From: Deltaproteobacteria bacterium
GTDB taxonomy: Bacteria > Desulfobacterota > Desulfovibrionia > Desulfovibrionales > Desulfovibrionaceae
Reading direction: 5' to 3'
Assembly (NCBI GenBank): GCA_020861205.1
Contig: JAJBSY010000315.1
Span: forward strand, 1 to 5,713
DNA length: 5,713 bases
Position 1 is the first letter of the stretch. Every line of letters starts with the position of its first letter. The position numbers were made by a program, and so were the translations under genes. Positions 1-5,249 of the stretch are shown here, piece by piece. Below the pieces are notes generated by a model. It was not told the origin of the DNA and did no database searches. It was given only the letters and a program-made list of their open reading frames with translations.

Positions 1-1299
1 GCCCTGCTGGAAGCGATTGTCTCCATTCAAACGGAGATTGCCCGGAAAAACGCGGCCGTAAAAACAAGGAAGGCCCGTCTGTCGCTTTGGGAAAATATCG
101 ATTCGAGCGACGAGAAGTTTACTCCCGACGATATCGTGAAGCTGGACAACGCCTTTTCTGAACGCCTAGCGGATATGTACGCGGCGGAAAGCAAGGACGA
201 GCGCGACCTGGAAGAATTGCGGCAACGAATGGAAAAAGCCGAAAAGGCGTTGCACGAGTTTGACGCGGAATATATCCGGCCTGTCGCGGTTATTCCATAT
301 GCCGGACCGCGGGATAAAACCGTTCTCGTCCGCTACAGCTATATCATGCCGGGCTCAAGCCATACGGCCTACCGCCTGACGGCCTATCCTGAAAAATCGC
401 TATTGCGTGTCGAACAGGACGTCACGCTCTTCCAGAACAGCGGCGCAAGCTGGACCGATGTTGCCGTGTACGTTTCCACAACGCGCAGAGATACGGCCGT
501 TCGCCCCGCTCCACTGACGCCCTGGCGCATCGCCTTGATCGCCAAGGATGCACCGGTTCCCGCTCCCGGGATGCGCATGTCCGCGGAATCCTCGGTCCAA
601 ATGGCCCAAGTGAACCTGCAAGAGTTGAACGTCCGCTCGGGCGTCCCTGCCGCTCCCTCGCAAGCCGAGATGGGAACGTTCCGGCTCTGGAGCCTGGGAA
701 AGAAGACTCTCGACAACGCCGTCGCCGTGACCCTTCCCCTGGCAAAGGACGAGTATAAGGCCGAATACCGCTATACCATATACCCGAGTGTGAATCCCAA
801 GGGCTTTTTGACCGCGGCCCTCGACCTGGATCGTTCTCTGGAACTGCCGCAGGGCATGGCCCGCCTGTTCGTCGACGATGTGGCGATCGGGCAGCAGCCA
901 ATGTCCATCAACGGCAACAAGGCGACTCTTTACTTCGGAACCGACCCCCTGGTGACCGCCACCATGCGCGATGTAAAACGCACCACCGGGGAAAAAGGAT
1001 TTATCAGCAAAGAGCAAAACATGCTCTGGCACTGGGAAATCCTTGTCCGCAACTCGCGCGGCCGCGCGGTCGATGTCTGGGTCGAGGACCCGCAACCGGA
1101 TGAACAGGATTCCGCGATCAACGTGACCGTAGAATCCACGCCCAAACCGGAAAAGGCCACGGCGGCAGCACAACTCGGTGCGACCAAAATCTTTCGGTGG
1201 AAGTTTACCATGCAACCCAACGAAACGCGGAAAATCGAACACAAGGTGGCGGTTTCCGCCCCTGCCGACAAAACGCTCCGTTCACTCAGGAACCGTTGA
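1..1299 (+). CDS. DUF4139 domain protein (MuiA-like), 5' partial
   Basis: The frame is open from base 1 to the TGA at 1297-1299 (432 codons), so the true start lies left of the window. The GTG at 136 is internal and is not a convincing start. Residues 1 to about 85 are rich in Lys, Glu, Arg and Ala in a heptad-like pattern, consistent with the coiled coil that separates the N-terminal DUF4140 from DUF4139 in this family. From about residue 90 the family pattern is visible: a Y-x-x-PG-x-x-x-x-AYRL strand, then 'FQNSGASWTDVAVYVSTT', which matches the usual Q-TGEDW-dV-l-LST motif. The C-terminal third (WEILVRNSRGRAVDVWVEDP, later an IFRWKFTMQPNE-like strand) matches the terminal beta region. Relatives are usually exported and are annotated as mucoidy inhibitor A, but the biochemical function is unknown. 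The export signal would be outside the window. The family call is from memory of motifs, not a search. Confidence 0.85.
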   Translation, partial: ALLEAIVSIQTEIARKNAAVKTRKARLSLWENIDSSDEKFTPDDIVKLDNAFSERLADMYAAESKDERDLEELRQRMEKAEKALHEFDAEYIRPVAVIPYAGPRDKTVLVRYSYIMPGSSHTAYRLTAYPEKSLLRVEQDVTLFQNSGASWTDVAVYVSTTRRDTAVRPAPLTPWRIALIAKDAPVPAPGMRMSAESSVQMAQVNLQELNVRSGVPAAPSQAEMGTFRLWSLGKKTLDNAVAVTLPLAKDEYKAEYRYTIYPSVNPKGFLTAALDLDRSLELPQGMARLFVDDVAIGQQPMSINGNKATLYFGTDPLVTATMRDVKRTTGEKGFISKEQNMLWHWEILVRNSRGRAVDVWVEDPQPDEQDSAINVTVESTPKPEKATAAAQLGATKIFRWKFTMQPNETRKIEHKVAVSAPADKTLRSLRNR

Positions 1300-1353
1300 A
1301 TACGCCAGCGCCCGAAGCCCTGAGGCTATTCAGGAAATAACGCTCTTTCCCAA

Positions 1354-1381
1354 ACAACGGACTGTGTATACAGTCCGTTGT
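1354..1381. promoter_or_regulatory. 28-bp inverted repeat (candidate operator)
   Basis: Two perfect 12-bp arms (ACAACGGACTGT at 1354-1365 and ACAGTCCGTTGT at 1370-1381) flank a 4-bp centre, GTAT. The dyad lies in the gap between the DUF4139 gene and the methyltransferase, ending 17 bp before the ATG at 1399. No T-run follows on the plus strand, and only a weak TTGTTT follows on the minus strand, so a terminator is less likely than a protein-binding site. Size and symmetry resemble operators of dimeric regulators such as TetR-type proteins, but no regulator gene is in the window. A stable hairpin in the mRNA leader is the alternative. Confidence 0.5.
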
Positions 1382-1398
1382 CATATCCGGAAACGAAC

Positions 1399-2133
1399 AT
1401 GCGCGAGAACAAATACGACGATCCACATTTTTTCGCGTTATACAGCGCCATGCCCCGGTCCGTGCAAGGATTGGCCGCCGCCGGCGAATGGCCTGTCTTG
1501 CGGAAACTCCTGCCTCCCTTGGAGGAGAAACGAGTGCTCGACCTTGGCTGCGGCTTCGGCTGGCACTGCCGGTATGCGGCGGAACAGGGAGCAACAAGCG
1601 TCGTCGGCGTTGATCTTTCTGAAAAGATGCTGGATAGGGCACGAAAAGAAACACCCTTTCCCAACGTCACATACATCCGTTCGGGCATCGAGGACTTCGC
1701 CTTCGGTTCCGGTGTGTACGACGTCGTCATAAGTTCGCTGGCCCTCCACTATGTGGCATCCTTTGTCGCTGTTTGCCGCCAGGTCAGGCGCAGCCTGTCC
1801 CCTGGCGGCAAGTTTGTGTTTTCGGTCGAACATCCGGTTTTCACCGCGCAAGGTGCGCAGGACTGGCATTATGACGGTAATGGCAAGCGATGCCATTGGC
1901 CGGTGGACGACTATTTTGACGAGGGTCCCCGGGAAGCGGTCTTCCTCGGCGAAAAGGTCTCCAAATACCACAAAACCCTGACCACCTACATCAACGGGCT
2001 TCTCGACGCGGATTTTTCAATCACCGCGCTGGTTGAGCCTGAACCGTCGCCGGATCTTGTGGCTTCTCTTCCGGATATGCGGGACGAGTTACGGCGCCCG
2101 ATGATGTTGATACTTGCCGCGACGGCCAAATAG
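1399..2133 (+). CDS. class I SAM-dependent methyltransferase
   Basis: This 244-aa protein is predicted to be a cytoplasmic Rossmann-fold methyltransferase. It opens with 'RENKYDDPHFFALYSAMPRS' and has motif I, VLDLGCGFGWH (about residues 46-56), which is the glycine-rich S-adenosylmethionine loop. An acidic residue ends strand 2 in VVGVDLSEKML (Asp72). YDVVISSLALHYV (about 107-119) is the post-motif II strand, and LSPGGKFVFSVEHP (about 133-146) is the strand after motif III. It resembles the UbiE/Methyltransf_11 type, but the methyl acceptor cannot be named. A TTG at 1378 is in frame but lies inside the 28-bp dyad. The ATG at 1399 is preferred because the conserved NKYDDP segment follows it directly. 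No strong Shine-Dalgarno is visible. The gene is transcribed alone toward a terminator at 2223-2250. Confidence 0.88.
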   Translation: MRENKYDDPHFFALYSAMPRSVQGLAAAGEWPVLRKLLPPLEEKRVLDLGCGFGWHCRYAAEQGATSVVGVDLSEKMLDRARKETPFPNVTYIRSGIEDFAFGSGVYDVVISSLALHYVASFVAVCRQVRRSLSPGGKFVFSVEHPVFTAQGAQDWHYDGNGKRCHWPVDDYFDEGPREAVFLGEKVSKYHKTLTTYINGLLDADFSITALVEPEPSPDLVASLPDMRDELRRPMMLILAATAK

Positions 2134-2222
2134 GCAGGCCTACCAACCAAGAGGGGACGACCCAGCGGAGCGATTCGACCAACCGCCAAAAGTATTCTGG
2201 GACTTGCATATTCAGATGCCAT

Positions 2223-2250
2223 CCGTCCAAGTAAGGACGGTTTTATTCTT
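2223..2250 (+). terminator. Rho-independent terminator after the methyltransferase
   Basis: A 6-bp GC-rich stem CCGTCC/GGACGG (2223-2228 and 2235-2240) with loop AAGTAA is followed at once by TTTTATTCTT. It lies about 90 bp downstream of the methyltransferase stop codon and has the right orientation to end that transcript. Confidence 0.75.
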
Positions 2251-2317
2251 GTTAAGCGTCTGAAGCAGTTCAACAATGCAGGCTTTAGCTTGTGAATGTT
2301 TTTGCGGATCGGCCCCT

Positions 2318-2358
2318 AAAACAAAATTCCCGGATTCGCAAAAACGGCGAATCCGGGA
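2318..2358 (-). terminator. Strong terminator on the minus strand, probably the displaced tRNA-Leu terminator
   Basis: Arms TCCCGGATTCGC (2328-2339) and GCGAATCCGGGA (2347-2358) form a perfect 12-bp stem with a 7-nt loop. The pairing can be extended outward through a G-T pair and A-T pairs. Read on the minus strand, the stem is followed by an AATTTTGTTTT tract (complement of 2318-2328), so it works best in that direction. No minus-strand gene lies immediately upstream. What does lie there is the 3'-end copy of tRNA-Leu at 2371-2391. The simplest reading is that this was the native terminator of the tRNA before the island inserted. Confidence 0.75.
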
Positions 2359-2370
2359 GTTTCGTTGCTA

Positions 2371-2391
2371 TTCTTGGTGCAGGACGGGACT
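2371..2391 (-). repeat. Left attachment site (attR-like copy of the tRNA-Leu 3' end)
   Basis: On the plus strand this reads TTCTTGGTGC followed by AGGACGGGACT. The tRNA-Leu 3' end at 5153-5175 reads TTCTTGGTGC, CC, AGGACGGGACT. The two copies match at 21 positions and differ by a 2-nt gap in the acceptor-stem part. They are in the same orientation, as expected of att direct repeats made by site-specific integration into a tRNA 3' end. Upstream (minus-strand sense), no D-arm or anticodon arm can be found, so this is only a 3' fragment and not a tRNA gene. Confidence 0.7.
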
Positions 2392-2401
2392 CCGGGCCAA
2401 A

Positions 2402-2442
2402 GGAGCGCGAGGCTCTCTCAAGTTTGAAGCGCGAGGCTTTCT
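2402..2442 (+). repeat. Pair of 17-bp direct repeats beside the left att copy
   Basis: The sequences at 2402-2418 and 2426-2442 share GRAGCGCGAGGCTYTCT, with 15 of 17 bases identical and a spacing of 24 bp start to start. They begin 11 bp inside the left att copy. Paired sites this close to an att core could be accessory recombinase-binding sites. A chance duplication is equally possible. Confidence 0.4.
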
Positions 2443-2474
2443 AGGTTGTTGAAGTCGTAATCGGGCCACAGAAG

Positions 2475-2503
2475 TTGTGGTGCATCCAGTTACAGAGTAT
2501 AAT
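2475..2503 (+). promoter_or_regulatory. Candidate sigma70 promoter (TTGTGG-N17-TATAAT)
   Basis: A perfect -10 hexamer, TATAAT (2498-2503), has TTGTGG (2475-2480) exactly 17 bp upstream. Predicted transcription would start near 2510 and read into an AT-rich stretch with no gene until 2800. It could give a long leader for the 277-aa gene, a small RNA ending at the palindrome at 2646-2704, or nothing. AT-rich sequence produces such matches easily. Confidence 0.35.
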
Positions 2504-2645
2504 TTATTTAAAGTAAGCAGGAAAATAGTTCCGGCGTGTTTGTCCAGCGTCATCCAGTAAGGACTTTTTGAGTGTGAAGTAATCCAGAAAAAAGGCAAAA
2601 ATTTTATAAAAAAGTAGTGATACCTTATCAAAAGCACATGACAAG

Positions 2646-2704
2646 GGCGGCGCGGTTTATGCACACCTACGGGGAAGTGTCACGCTGCATAAAGCCGTGC
2701 CGCC
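2646..2704 (+). repeat. Palindromic repeat, copy 1 (59 bp)
   Basis: The left arm GGCGGCGCGGTTTATGC (2646-2662) pairs with the right arm GCATAAAGCCGTGCCGCC (2687-2704), with one bulged base and one G-T pair. Between them are a 12-bp conserved block, GTGTCACGCTGC, ending in the first two bases of the right arm, and a variable segment containing CC-TACG-GG, which could form a mini-hairpin with a UACG-type tetraloop. A second copy at 3683-3747 has the same arms in the same orientation. This copy ends 3 bp before the -35 box of the promoter at 2708. No target-site duplication is visible. Confidence 0.8.
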
Positions 2705-2707
2705 AAA

Positions 2708-2736
2708 TTTACATTTTGTTTTAAAGACAGTAAAAT
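2708..2736 (+). promoter_or_regulatory. Sigma70-like promoter of the LolA-like gene
   Basis: TTTACA (2708-2713) and TAAAAT (2731-2736) are each one base from consensus and are separated by exactly 17 bp. Transcription would start near 2743, giving a 5' leader of about 57 nt before the ATG at 2800. The -35 box lies directly against the end of palindromic repeat copy 1. Confidence 0.55.
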
Positions 2737-2799
2737 TATTTGCGATAGGTTATTTGGGGAATTACAAAATAAAACATAACTCCTCAGTGTGGCGCAGAT

Positions 2800-3633
2800 A
2801 TGAATTTTTTTATCAGGATGTGTATTGTAATGATGGCTGTTCTTGCTGCATCTCCCGCATGTGCAGAAGATGCTCATTTGTTTCTCAATAACATATTAAA
2901 AACATATGGCTCGTCCTCAACATTTTATTGCGAGGGAACGATTGTCTCAACGGTGCGGTATGTTGGTGGCGGAAAAAGTGTTGAAAGTAAACCTGCGGTT
3001 GACACTGTAAGGTTTAGCGCATGGTACAAACGCCCTTATTTATTCCGTATGGATTGGGTAACGCCTGAACCGCGTTTTAAAGAGGACACGGCATGGTCTT
3101 TGTATGTTGGCAAAGACGGCCAGTATGTAATTGATTCCCCTTTCAGGAAACCCGCGGGGCAAATCAGGTATTCGGAACGGCATCGCACTCTTGATGACGC
3201 CATTAACCGCTCGCGGCGGTCTTCGGCAGACCTGACGTACTTTATCCCAAAACTGTTGGAAAACAAATCCACATGGTTTGATATTAATGGCTGTTCTTTT
3301 CAGGGCGAAGAAATGGTTAACAGCAGGCTTTGCCATATCCTGGCGATAAACAACCACAGGATGGGTAACTGGACGCTGTGGGCAGACAAGGAGACATTCG
3401 CTATTTATCGGTTTCAAAAAAGCAGCTTTCTGCCGGAAAGCGCCATGCAAAGTTTCACTGTACATCAGGAAACAAATCCTAATGCGGAGCCGGACATCAA
3501 TCCGCCCGACATGCTGATGAAAGGACGTTCTTATTTAACGACGGTAAATTTCACTACCGCCATTTTCAACAAAGAAATGACCGACTCTGATTTTTATTAC
3601 ACTGGCCCCAAGGCGAAAGGGGTGAAGGAATAA
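2800..3633 (+). CDS. Secreted LolA-like protein, 277 aa
   Basis: The protein has a clear Sec signal peptide. Arg6 is followed by a hydrophobic stretch (about 8-17) and ends in Ala20-Cys21-Ala22, with predicted cleavage before Glu23. Cys21 lacks a proper lipobox (SPAC), so signal peptidase I and a periplasmic location are favoured. The mature part fits the LolA/LolB-like outer-membrane-lipoprotein-carrier fold. A strand near TFYCEGTIVSTV (41-52) is followed by SAWYKRPYLFRMDW (73-86), like the 'kkPdkfR' strand of the fold. VGKDGQYVIDS (103-113) comes next, and WTLWADKETFAIYRF (191-205) matches the typical 'lwiDketl-lxR' strand. Three cysteines remain in the mature part (44, 165 and 178). The gene is visibly more AT-rich than its neighbours, and no strong Shine-Dalgarno precedes the ATG. 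A second ATG at 2818 would remove the N-terminal charge. Specific function is unknown. Confidence 0.7.
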   Translation: MNFFIRMCIVMMAVLAASPACAEDAHLFLNNILKTYGSSSTFYCEGTIVSTVRYVGGGKSVESKPAVDTVRFSAWYKRPYLFRMDWVTPEPRFKEDTAWSLYVGKDGQYVIDSPFRKPAGQIRYSERHRTLDDAINRSRRSSADLTYFIPKLLENKSTWFDINGCSFQGEEMVNSRLCHILAINNHRMGNWTLWADKETFAIYRFQKSSFLPESAMQSFTVHQETNPNAEPDINPPDMLMKGRSYLTTVNFTTAIFNKEMTDSDFYYTGPKAKGVKE

Positions 3634-3682
3634 TCCTGGAGAATAGCGCACTACCCTTTCAGAACATTCGCCCACTCCCGTT

Positions 3683-3747
3683 GGCGGCGCGGTTTATGCG
3701 AGGGGCACCCCAGAGAAAAGTGTCGCGCTGCATAAAGCCGTGCCGCC
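3683..3747 (+). repeat. Palindromic repeat, copy 2 (65 bp)
   Basis: The left arm is identical to copy 1 (GGCGGCGCGGTTTATGC, 3683-3699). The right arm is also identical (GCATAAAGCCGTGCCGCC, ending at 3747), and the adjoining block GTGTCGCGCTGC differs by one base. The loop is longer and unrelated in sequence, but it contains GGG-GCAC-CCC, which again can form a mini-stem. It lies between the convergent ends of the LolA-like gene (3633) and the integrase (3766), where it could also act as a two-way transcription stop, although neither side has a long T-run. Confidence 0.8.
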
Positions 3748-3765
3748 CTGGTTGGCTAATGGTCT

Positions 3766-4944
3766 CTATTTGTTTTTCAGTTCCGTAAGATAATCCGCCC
3801 ACTCCTGCATCATCCTTCGTCTTTCCGGCAAATACTCGGCATAGTTGTAAGCCGCCCGCACATCGTTGCGCTCACCGTGGGCAAGCTGGCGCTCTATCCA
3901 ATCCCGATTGTAGCCAAGCTCATTAAGTAGAGTGGAGCGATGGAGCGAAAGCCGTGAGTGCACATTTCATCTTTAGCGTATCCCATGCCGCGCAGGGCGG
4001 AAAGAATCGTGTTGGGACTCATGGGGCGATCTTTTTTGAATATGTGCGGAAAGACATAACGCCCAAATCCGGTCACAGGATGTAGGTCACGAAGTATTTG
4101 CAGAGCTTGGCGGGAAAGCGGCACTATATGCTTGGTGCCCATCTTCATCTTTTCCGCCCGGATAACCCATTCCGCCTTGTCAAAGTCAATTTCCGACCAT
4201 TCCGCGTGCTGGAATTCGCCAGGGCGCACAAAAACCAGAGGTGCTAGGCGCAATGCGCAAAGTGTGGAGAAATGGCCCTGGTAAGCGTCTATGGCGCGTA
4301 GCAATGCCCCAACCTGCTTGGCATCGGTGATGCTGGCCCGATGAGTCACGGGAACAACCGTCAAAACTCCTTTCAGGTTCACCGCGATATTCTGCGGGGC
4401 GCGTTCCGTCAACACCGCGTATTTCCAAATGTCGCAACATGTTTGCAGCACCCGGCGGGCGGTTTCGGCAATCCCCCGCTTTTCCATGTGCTGAAAAACT
4501 CCCAACAGTTCAGGAGCGGTAATACTGCTAATAGGGCGTTTGCCGATGTAGGGAAAGACATTCATTTCCAGACGGCGCATGATACGTTGAGCCGTAAGCT
4601 CTTTAACTTTGGGCTGCTTCTTGGCATGCCATTCCCTGGCGAGCATTTCAAAAGTAGTGCTGTCAACCGCAGCCCGCACCTTTTCTTTTTGTCGTTCCGC
4701 TGATGGGTCAAGGCCACGCTCAAGCATGAGCTTGATTTCTTCGCGTCTGGCACGAGCTTCTTTCAAGCCAATTTGGGGGTATTTGCCCAAAGCGTCCAGG
4801 CGCTCTTTTCCTGCAACACGATATTTGAGCGCCAAAGCTTGCTACCGGTTTCCGTCACCAGTAGGAAAAGACCGCCACCATCAAACAGCTTTGTTTACTG
4901 CCAGTGGCTTTTATACCGCGTATTTGTGCGTCTGTAAGTTTCAT
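3766..4944 (-). pseudogene. P4-type tyrosine integrase, broken by three frameshifts
   Basis: The gene starts at the ATG whose complement is 4942-4944 (MKLTDAQIRGIKATGSKQ), preceded by AAAGGA at 4953-4958, and ends at TAG (3766-3768). Read through the shifts it gives about 393 codons, the normal length for P4/CP4-57-type integrases. It has an N-terminal arm-binding DUF4102-like domain (KLFDGGGLFLLVTETGSKLW, then LKYRVAGKERLDALGKYP), a core-binding domain and a catalytic domain. The catalytic set is all present: Arg in FVRPGE, Lys near MKMGTKHIVPLS, HGFR, LAHGERN, and Tyr in AAYNYAEY. One base appears to be missing near 4889-4892 (KQ/KLF junction), one near 4830-4833 (LW/LKY junction) and one near 3933-3944 (just after HGFR). 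The longest uninterrupted piece (3894-4835) lacks both the N-terminus and the catalytic Tyr, so it should be inactive. Confidence 0.88.
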
Positions 4945-5044
4945 TGGGGGTATCCTTTGCTTGCCCCCAGCACTTTCAAAATGGGGGTATGGAGTAGGGG
5001 GGATGAGATTTTCTATCTTGAAAATACCCCCTCGTCTACCCCCA
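4945..5044. repeat. Cluster of TGGGGGTA-type motifs upstream of the integrase
   Basis: Six runs of five or six G/C sit in 100 bp. TGGGGGTAT occurs exactly at 4945-4953 and 4982-4990. A variant TAGGGGGGAT is at 4995-5004. Inverted copies are CCCCCA at 4964-4969, ATACCCCC at 5024-5031 and TACCCCCA at 5037-5044. They fill the gap between the integrase start and the att site, which is where arm-type integrase-binding sites and the integrase promoter of such elements lie. Binding by integrase or an excisionase is inferred. Confidence 0.55.
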
Positions 5045-5061
5045 CATTTTTTGGATGCCAC

Positions 5062-5079
5062 TTGATATCTTGATATCAA
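5062..5079. repeat. Tandem TTGATATC repeat with palindromic end
   Basis: TTGATATC occurs twice head to tail (5062-5069 and 5070-5077). The second copy continues to TTGATATCAA, a perfect 10-bp palindrome (5070-5079). It lies upstream of the integrase between the G-run cluster and the long hairpin, so a regulator or recombination-protein site is plausible. No protein can be assigned. Confidence 0.4.
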
Positions 5080-5085
5080 CATGGA

Positions 5086-5137
5086 CTGATAAAGGCCATT
5101 ATCTCTTGAAATTACTAGAGATAATGGCCTTTATCAG
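5086..5137. repeat. Perfect 21-bp inverted repeat downstream of tRNA-Leu
   Basis: The arms at 5086-5106 and 5117-5137 are exact reverse complements over 21 bp (starting CTGATAAAGGCC and ending GGCCTTTATCAG), with a 10-nt loop. On the minus strand it begins 19 nt past the tRNA CCA end and could serve as a 3' processing or termination structure. No T-run follows it in that direction (the next bases are TCCATG), so it is not a standard terminator. It lies inside the proposed island edge. An arm or excision site, or a small insertion, is also possible. Confidence 0.6.
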
Positions 5138-5152
5138 ATTTCTTAGAATGTC

Positions 5153-5175
5153 TTCTTGGTGCCCAGGACGGGACT
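5153..5175 (-). repeat. Right attachment site within the tRNA-Leu 3' end
   Basis: This 23-bp segment covers part of the T-loop, the 3' strands of the T and acceptor stems, the CCA end and four bases beyond it. It is the intact counterpart of the copy at 2371-2391, which lacks two bases of the CCC run. Integration here restores a complete tRNA, as is usual for P4-type elements. Confidence 0.7.
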
Positions 5176-5243
5176 TGAACCCGTACAGAGTTTCCTCCGA
5201 GGGATTTTAAGTCCCTTGTGTCTACCAATTCCACCACCCGGGC
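5157..5243 (-). tRNA. tRNA-Leu (anticodon UAA)
   Basis: The 87-nt gene includes an encoded CCA (complement of 5157-5159). The acceptor stem is GCCCGGG (5243-5237) with CCTGGGC, one G-U pair, and discriminator A. The anticodon stem AGGGA/TCCCT closes the loop CTTAAAA, giving anticodon UAA (complement of 5207-5209) for UUA codons. A long class II variable arm follows (CGGAGGAAACTCTGT region), then the T arm ACGGG-TTCAAGT-CCCGT. All parts fold normally, so the gene looks functional despite carrying the island at its 3' end. It starts 6 bp after the stop codon of the upstream gene on the same strand and may be cotranscribed with it. Confidence 0.95.
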
Positions 5244-5249
5244 AAGGGG

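Larger units (their letters stand above)
2134..2799. other. Gene-free stretch of 666 bp spanning the left island edge
   Basis: I see no convincing coding region here. The short open frames on either strand lack recognisable motifs. Left to right it holds a plus-strand terminator (2223-2250), a minus-strand terminator (2318-2358), a copy of the tRNA-Leu 3' end (2371-2391), a pair of direct repeats (2402-2442), two candidate promoters (2475-2503 and 2708-2736) and a palindromic repeat (2646-2704). The sequence becomes clearly more AT-rich from about 2490 on, inside the proposed island. The part from 2134 to 2222 shows nothing I can interpret. Confidence 0.6.
2371..5175. mobile_element. Small tRNA-Leu integrative island, probably a remnant
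   Basis: The element is bounded by the two copies of the tRNA-Leu 3' end and has a P4-type integrase next to the intact tRNA, reading away from it, which is the classic layout of tRNA-borne islands. At about 2.8 kb it is very short. Besides the broken integrase it carries one intact gene (2800-3633) between two palindromic repeats. No replication, excision, conjugation or phage structural gene is present. The position of a strong terminator just outside the left copy supports the boundary. The boundaries follow the repeat copies, and the exact crossover point within them is unknown. Confidence 0.65.

Noticed and set aside
400..1242. Long minus-strand open frame (280 codons) opposite the DUF4139 gene
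   Set aside because: It lies wholly opposite a gene with clear family motifs, has no recognisable domain of its own, and is the usual antisense shadow of GC-rich coding DNA.
1378..1398. TTG at 1378 as the methyltransferase start
   Set aside because: It sits inside the 28-bp dyad, has no Shine-Dalgarno, and adds seven residues before the conserved NKYDDP start region.
2021..2230. Minus-strand frame beginning MDGWHLNMQVPEYFWRL as a transposase fragment
   Set aside because: It is short, overlaps the methyltransferase 3' end, and I could not match it to any transposase family.
2368..2664. Minus-strand open frame of 98 codons in the gene-free stretch
   Set aside because: It has no family motifs and no clear ribosome-binding site, and it starts inside palindrome copy 1 and ends in the att copy, so chance is the better explanation.
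2646..3747. The two palindromes as integron attC sites around a gene cassette
   Set aside because: The arms lack the RYYYAAC and GTTRRRY core boxes, and the recombinase in the window is a P4-type integrase without integron features.
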